Assembly (NCBI GenBank): GCA_023700825.1
Contig: JAMPYE010000151.1
Location: 1 to 9,347 of the forward strand
From: Thermoanaerobaculia bacterium
GTDB taxonomy: Bacteria; Acidobacteriota; Thermoanaerobaculia; Gp7-AA8
Direction of reading: 5' to 3'
Length of the DNA stretch: 9,347 nucleotides
Made by a program: the position numbers and the translations under genes. Position 1 is the first letter of the stretch, and each line of letters begins with the position of its first letter. The notes under the pieces are model-generated. The model had not been told where the DNA came from. It ran no database searches and saw only the letters and a list, made by a program, of their open reading frames with translations. This document shows positions 6,364 to 9,347 of this stretch, one piece after another.

Positions 6364-7755
6364 ATGACCGAAAGCGAAGTCGTCACCCGCGGCAGCCATG
6401 GCTGGCGCGAGATCTCGCGCCAGCGCAAACGCGAGATCATCGAAGCGATCGTCTCCGGCTCGGCGACCCGCGGTCCCGCGCACATCGAGCTCGACCTGAC
6501 GGATCGCTGCAACGTCGACTGCTACTTCTGCAACCAGCAGGACGTCAGGTCGAAGCAACAGATACCGCTCGAAAAATTGAAGCTGCTGATCGATGAGCTG
6601 GTGGCGACCGGTCTCGCCTCCGTGCGCCTGTCCGGAGGTGGAGATCCGTTGTTCCATCGCGAGATCGTCGACGTCCTCGATCATCTCTCGTCAAGAGGTG
6701 TCGTGGTCGACAACCTCACCACGAACGGGGTGGCGCTGACCGATACGGTCGCAAGAAGGCTGGTGGAATCCGAAGCGAGGGAAGTGATCATCTCGTTGAA
6801 CGCTGCCGATCCCGAAGACTACCAGCGGATGATGCAGGTGAGGCCGGAGCTGTTCTCGAAGGTGCTCGAGAATGTCAGGCATCTCGTGGCGCTCAAGGGC
6901 GAACGAGTCGCTCCCGTCGTTGGGGTTCAGTTCCTCATCGACCGGGAGAACTTCCAGAAACTACCCGAGATGTACGCGCTGGGTCGTTCGCTGGGCGTCG
7001 ACCGGGTGGCGCTCAATTCGGTCCTAGAGGTTCACAATGCCCGCATCAGCGAGGGCACTCTTCTGGGTGCGGATGACGCGGAAGCGGTGCGCCCTTACAT
7101 GGAGGAGCTCGTGCGTCTCGATTCCGACGCGCGGTTGCTCCTCATGAACTTCCGGTGGGACAGCTGGAACCAGACCCTGGCTCGTGCCTACGAGAAGGCG
7201 GGGTACGCGCCGCCGGACCTGTTCCCGGTCGCGCCGTCCTTTCGCGATGAGAATGGGAGCTGCTTCTTCGGGTGGTACACCGCGGCGGTCACCGGAACGG
7301 GAGACATCTATCCCTGCTGCATGCTGATCAGTCCCTTCTTCCAGCCCCTTGGCAACATCCACGAGGGTACCTTCGACTCGCAGTGGAACGGCGAGCGCTT
7401 CACCGCCATGCGGCGGGAGATGCGTGACGTGATGGTCGACAAGAGGACGCGGCACTCACCGGCCTTGTTTCAGGTGCTGAAACGGGAGTGCGTCGAACCG
7501 CACATGTGCTGGTTGAAGAACGGCAACTTTCGTGGCGACGAGGAGTTCTACCGGGAGCTCGGCAGTTCGCTGGACGAGCTCCGGAAGCAGCGTGAGACCG
7601 GGCTGAGCTTCAGGCGATTCAAGAAGGTCTCGGTCGACTTCTTTCTCGATCGCCCCAGCCTGCGCCAGATCTGGGACCGGGTCCGCGACGGCTCGCGCCC
7701 CTTGCGCGTGTTCCTGAAGAAGAAATTCGGCTGGGACGTCACGGAACATCCCTGA
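6364..7755 (+). CDS. Radical SAM protein with SPASM-like C-terminal cluster region
   Basis: A 463-residue enzyme. The radical SAM core spans about 38-250. The cluster motif RCNVDCYFC supplies Cys49, Cys53 and Cys56 (CX3CX2C), which bind the 4Fe-4S cluster that cleaves S-adenosylmethionine. The SAM-binding strand reads SGGGDPL (90-96), and LTTNG (118-122) and SLNA (144-147) follow as in the family. The C-terminal part is SPASM- or twitch-like: Cys300, then GDIYPCCM with Cys318 and Cys319, the LGNI motif (329-332), SQWN (339-342), and Cys376 and Cys382. That is fewer cysteines than the seven typical of a full SPASM domain, so one auxiliary cluster is more likely than two. The last 60 residues are basic and aromatic, unlike known domains. 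The ATG at 6364 was chosen because the core begins soon after it. Upstream in-frame GTG codons exist, but they add low-complexity sequence. There is no Shine-Dalgarno sequence. Substrate unknown; the YfhO-like neighbour weakly suggests envelope or glycan modification, and no peptide partner is evident. Confidence 0.85.
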   Translation: MTESEVVTRGSHGWREISRQRKREIIEAIVSGSATRGPAHIELDLTDRCNVDCYFCNQQDVRSKQQIPLEKLKLLIDELVATGLASVRLSGGGDPLFHREIVDVLDHLSSRGVVVDNLTTNGVALTDTVARRLVESEAREVIISLNAADPEDYQRMMQVRPELFSKVLENVRHLVALKGERVAPVVGVQFLIDRENFQKLPEMYALGRSLGVDRVALNSVLEVHNARISEGTLLGADDAEAVRPYMEELVRLDSDARLLLMNFRWDSWNQTLARAYEKAGYAPPDLFPVAPSFRDENGSCFFGWYTAAVTGTGDIYPCCMLISPFFQPLGNIHEGTFDSQWNGERFTAMRREMRDVMVDKRTRHSPALFQVLKRECVEPHMCWLKNGNFRGDEEFYRELGSSLDELRKQRETGLSFRRFKKVSVDFFLDRPSLRQIWDRVRDGSRPLRVFLKKKFGWDVTEHP

Positions 7756-7794
7756 ATCGCCGCGGGGCGCCGCTCCTTTCGGTGCGAACCAGGG

Positions 7795-7826
7795 GCCCCT
7801 CCCGGGAAGCTCCCGTAGAGAGGGGC
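7795..7826 (+). terminator. Nested hairpin after the radical SAM gene, possible terminator
   Basis: An outer 7-bp stem (GCCCCTC at 7795-7801 with GAGGGGC at 7820-7826) encloses an inner 5-bp stem (CGGGA at 7803-7807 with TCCCG at 7811-7815). It begins about 40 bases past the stop codon. No T run follows, so it may weaken transcription or stabilise the 3' end rather than act as a full intrinsic terminator. Confidence 0.35.
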
Positions 7827-7837
7827 GCGCCGGACAG

Positions 7838-7868
7838 GAAGAAAGGGCACGGCGAAACGCCGTGCCCT
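7838..7868 (-). terminator. Intrinsic terminator of gnd
   Basis: AGGGCACGGCG (7844-7854) pairs perfectly over 11 bp with CGCCGTGCCCT (7858-7868) around a three-base loop. On the minus strand the stem runs straight into TTCTTCC, a T-rich tail, 24 bases past the gnd stop codon. The stem would also form in the convergent transcript, but without a T run. Confidence 0.85.
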
Positions 7869-7892
7869 CCGTGAACTCCAGCAAGTCGTGCG

Positions 7893-9332
7893 CTACTTCT
7901 TCTGGTTCGCGAGCAGCTCTTCCCACTCGGTGTGCATGAAGCCTGCCTGCGGCTTGTCGGTCCGCTCGTAGGTATGCGAGCCGAAAAAGTCGCGCTGCGC
8001 CTGCGTGAGGTTGAGCGGGAGGTTCGCGCTGCGGTACATGTCGAAGTACCCGAGGCTCGCCGACATCGCGAGAACGGGGACGCCGTGCTGTACCGCGGTG
8101 GCGACGGCGAGACGCCAGTTCGCCTGCGACTTCTCGATCCACGCCTTGAAGTCGGGGTCGAGCACGAGGTTCGGCAGGTCCGGCCTGCGCTGGTACGCCT
8201 GCTTGATCTTGTCGAGGAACTGCGCGCGGATGATGCATCCGGCCTTCCAGATGCGCGAGACCTCTCCGAGGTTGATCCCCCACTTGTAGTGGTCGCTTCC
8301 GGCGCGAATCAGGTTCATGCCCTGGGCATACGAGCAGATCTTCGACGCGTAGAGAGCGTCGCGAATCGCGGCGATGAGGGCCTTCTTGTCGCCCGAGTAC
8401 TTCGGGAAGTTCGGGGGTGCGATCTGCTTCGACGCCTCGACGCGCTCGTCCTTGCGCGACGAGATCGTACGGGCGTCGACCGAGGCGTCGATCGTCGGCA
8501 CGACGATCCCCAGGTCGAGCGCGCTCTCGGACGTCCACTTGCCGGTGCCCTTCTGGCCCGCCTTGTCGAGGACGAGATCGACCAGCGGCTTGCCGGTCTC
8601 CGGGTCCTTCACGCGCAGAGCCTTCGCGGTGATCTCGATGAGGAAGGAGTTGAGGTCGCCCTTGTTCCACTCGTCGAAGACGTCGGCCATCTCGTCGGCG
8701 CTCATGCCGAGGATGTTCCGCATCATGTCGTAGGCCTCGGCGATCAGTTGCATGTCGCCGTACTCGATGCCGTTGTGGACCATCTTCACGAAGTGGCCGG
8801 AGCCGCCCGTGCCGATGAAGGTCACGCACGGGCCGTCGTCGACCTTTGCGGCGATCGCTTCCCAGATCGGGCGGATGCTCTCGTACGCGCCCTTGTCGCC
8901 GCCCGGCATGAGGCTGGGGCCCCAGAGGGCGCCCTGCTCGCCGCCGGAGACGCCGGAGCCGATGAAGTTGAAGCCTTCGCTCTTGAGCTGCTTCTCGCGG
9001 CGCTCGGAGTCGACGAAGAACGAGTTGCCTCCGTCGATGATGATGTCGCCCGGCTCCATGAAAGGCTTGAGCTGGTCGATCGTCCAGTCGACCGCGTCGC
9101 CCGCCTTTACGAGCAGGATCGCCTTGCGCGGGCGCTCGAGCGATGCCATGAACTCCTGCGGCGTCTTCGTCGGAACGACCTGCTTGCCTGCGGCGCGCTG
9201 CATGAACGCGTCGACCTTCTTCGGATCGCGGTTGTAGACCGCGATCGGGAAACCGTTGCGCTCGATGTTGAGCGCGAGGTTCTCGCCCATCACGGCGAGA
9301 CCGACCATTCCGATCTTTGCTTTGCCTGACAT
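7893..9332 (-). CDS. gnd: 6-phosphogluconate dehydrogenase, decarboxylating
   Basis: A 479-residue cytosolic enzyme of the oxidative pentose phosphate pathway. It oxidises and decarboxylates 6-phosphogluconate to ribulose 5-phosphate with NADP+, yielding NADPH. The N-terminal Rossmann domain has GLAVMGENLALN (11-22) and the NADP-contact YNRDP (33-37). The substrate loop SGGEQGALWGPSLMPGG spans 129-145. Catalytic residues follow in KMVHNGIEY (183-191): Lys183 as base, Asn187 and Glu190 as acid. QKGTGKW (260-266) holds the phosphate-binding Lys261. The C-terminal part ends with QRDFFGSHTYER (446-457), giving Arg447 and His453, which reach the partner subunit's active site. Length is close to the usual 468-480, so this is the long-chain, dimeric type. 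The second Glu of the common GGEEGA loop is Gln133 here. The start ATG at 9332 has AGGAG at 9339-9343. The promoter lies outside the window. It is convergent with the radical SAM gene. Confidence 0.97.
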   Translation of the reverse strand: MSGKAKIGMVGLAVMGENLALNIERNGFPIAVYNRDPKKVDAFMQRAAGKQVVPTKTPQEFMASLERPRKAILLVKAGDAVDWTIDQLKPFMEPGDIIIDGGNSFFVDSERREKQLKSEGFNFIGSGVSGGEQGALWGPSLMPGGDKGAYESIRPIWEAIAAKVDDGPCVTFIGTGGSGHFVKMVHNGIEYGDMQLIAEAYDMMRNILGMSADEMADVFDEWNKGDLNSFLIEITAKALRVKDPETGKPLVDLVLDKAGQKGTGKWTSESALDLGIVVPTIDASVDARTISSRKDERVEASKQIAPPNFPKYSGDKKALIAAIRDALYASKICSYAQGMNLIRAGSDHYKWGINLGEVSRIWKAGCIIRAQFLDKIKQAYQRRPDLPNLVLDPDFKAWIEKSQANWRLAVATAVQHGVPVLAMSASLGYFDMYRSANLPLNLTQAQRDFFGSHTYERTDKPQAGFMHTEWEELLANQKK

Positions 9333-9338
9333 TGATAT

Positions 9339-9343
9339 CTCCT
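9339..9343 (-). promoter_or_regulatory. Ribosome binding site of gnd
   Basis: Minus-strand AGGAG, within GAGAGGAGAT, lies six bases before the ATG at 9332. It shows that the complete coding sequence is inside the window, though the promoter is not. Confidence 0.8.
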
Positions 9344-9347
9344 CTCA

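Noticed and set aside
7932..9329. A 465-codon plus-strand frame antisense to almost all of gnd.
   Set aside because: It is Leu/Arg/Val/Asp-rich with no recognisable motif and mirrors the codon bias of gnd, which is certain.
7893..9332. Gln133 in place of the second Glu of the GGEEGA loop in gnd, as a sign of altered specificity.
   Set aside because: All catalytic and substrate residues are intact, and this position is not essential as far as I know. It is more likely natural variation.

Overview
The window is a high-GC bacterial chromosome segment with dense, ordinary housekeeping and envelope genes. It holds seven protein-coding genes in three blocks: four read leftward (73-3802), two read rightward (3870-7755), and one reads leftward (7893-9332). 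I see no tRNA, rRNA, CRISPR array, insertion sequence or phage gene. The mix of a thermolysin-type protease, a secreted PD40 propeller protein, a YfhO-type membrane protein and a radical SAM/SPASM protein, together with strong G/C third-position bias and long antisense shadow frames, fits an Acidobacteriota-like or similar soil or sediment bacterium. That placement is inference only.

Left block, minus strand, in order of transcription: a small three-helix CBU_0592-like membrane protein (3524-3802), a secreted five-repeat PD40 beta-propeller protein (2570-3445), and a DUF99 endonuclease V-like protein (1981-2553), whose ribosome binding site lies right at the end of the propeller gene. After a 294-base gap comes a secreted M4 metalloprotease with a complete catalytic set (73-1686), closed by a strong intrinsic terminator at 25-51. 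The first three are probably one transcript. The protease has its own ribosome binding site and probably its own promoter.

Middle block, plus strand: a 776-residue YfhO-like polytopic membrane protein (3870-6200) and, 163 bases later, a radical SAM protein with a SPASM-like C-terminal part (6364-7755). YfhO-type proteins are linked to lipid-linked sugar transfer onto cell-envelope glycans. The radical SAM protein is of unknown substrate, and no convincing peptide substrate gene is next to it. The 67-base divergent gap between the left and middle blocks is unusual: neither gene has a clear Shine-Dalgarno sequence, and each has a -10-like hexamer so close to its start codon that leaderless transcripts are plausible.

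Right block: gnd, the decarboxylating 6-phosphogluconate dehydrogenase of the oxidative pentose phosphate pathway, complete in the window with a good ribosome binding site and a perfect 11-bp terminator hairpin. It converges on the radical SAM gene.

No clear new defence, mobile or biosynthetic system is visible. The most worthwhile leads are the radical SAM/SPASM protein of unknown substrate, the DUF99 gene coupled to the propeller gene, and the possible leaderless divergent promoter pair.
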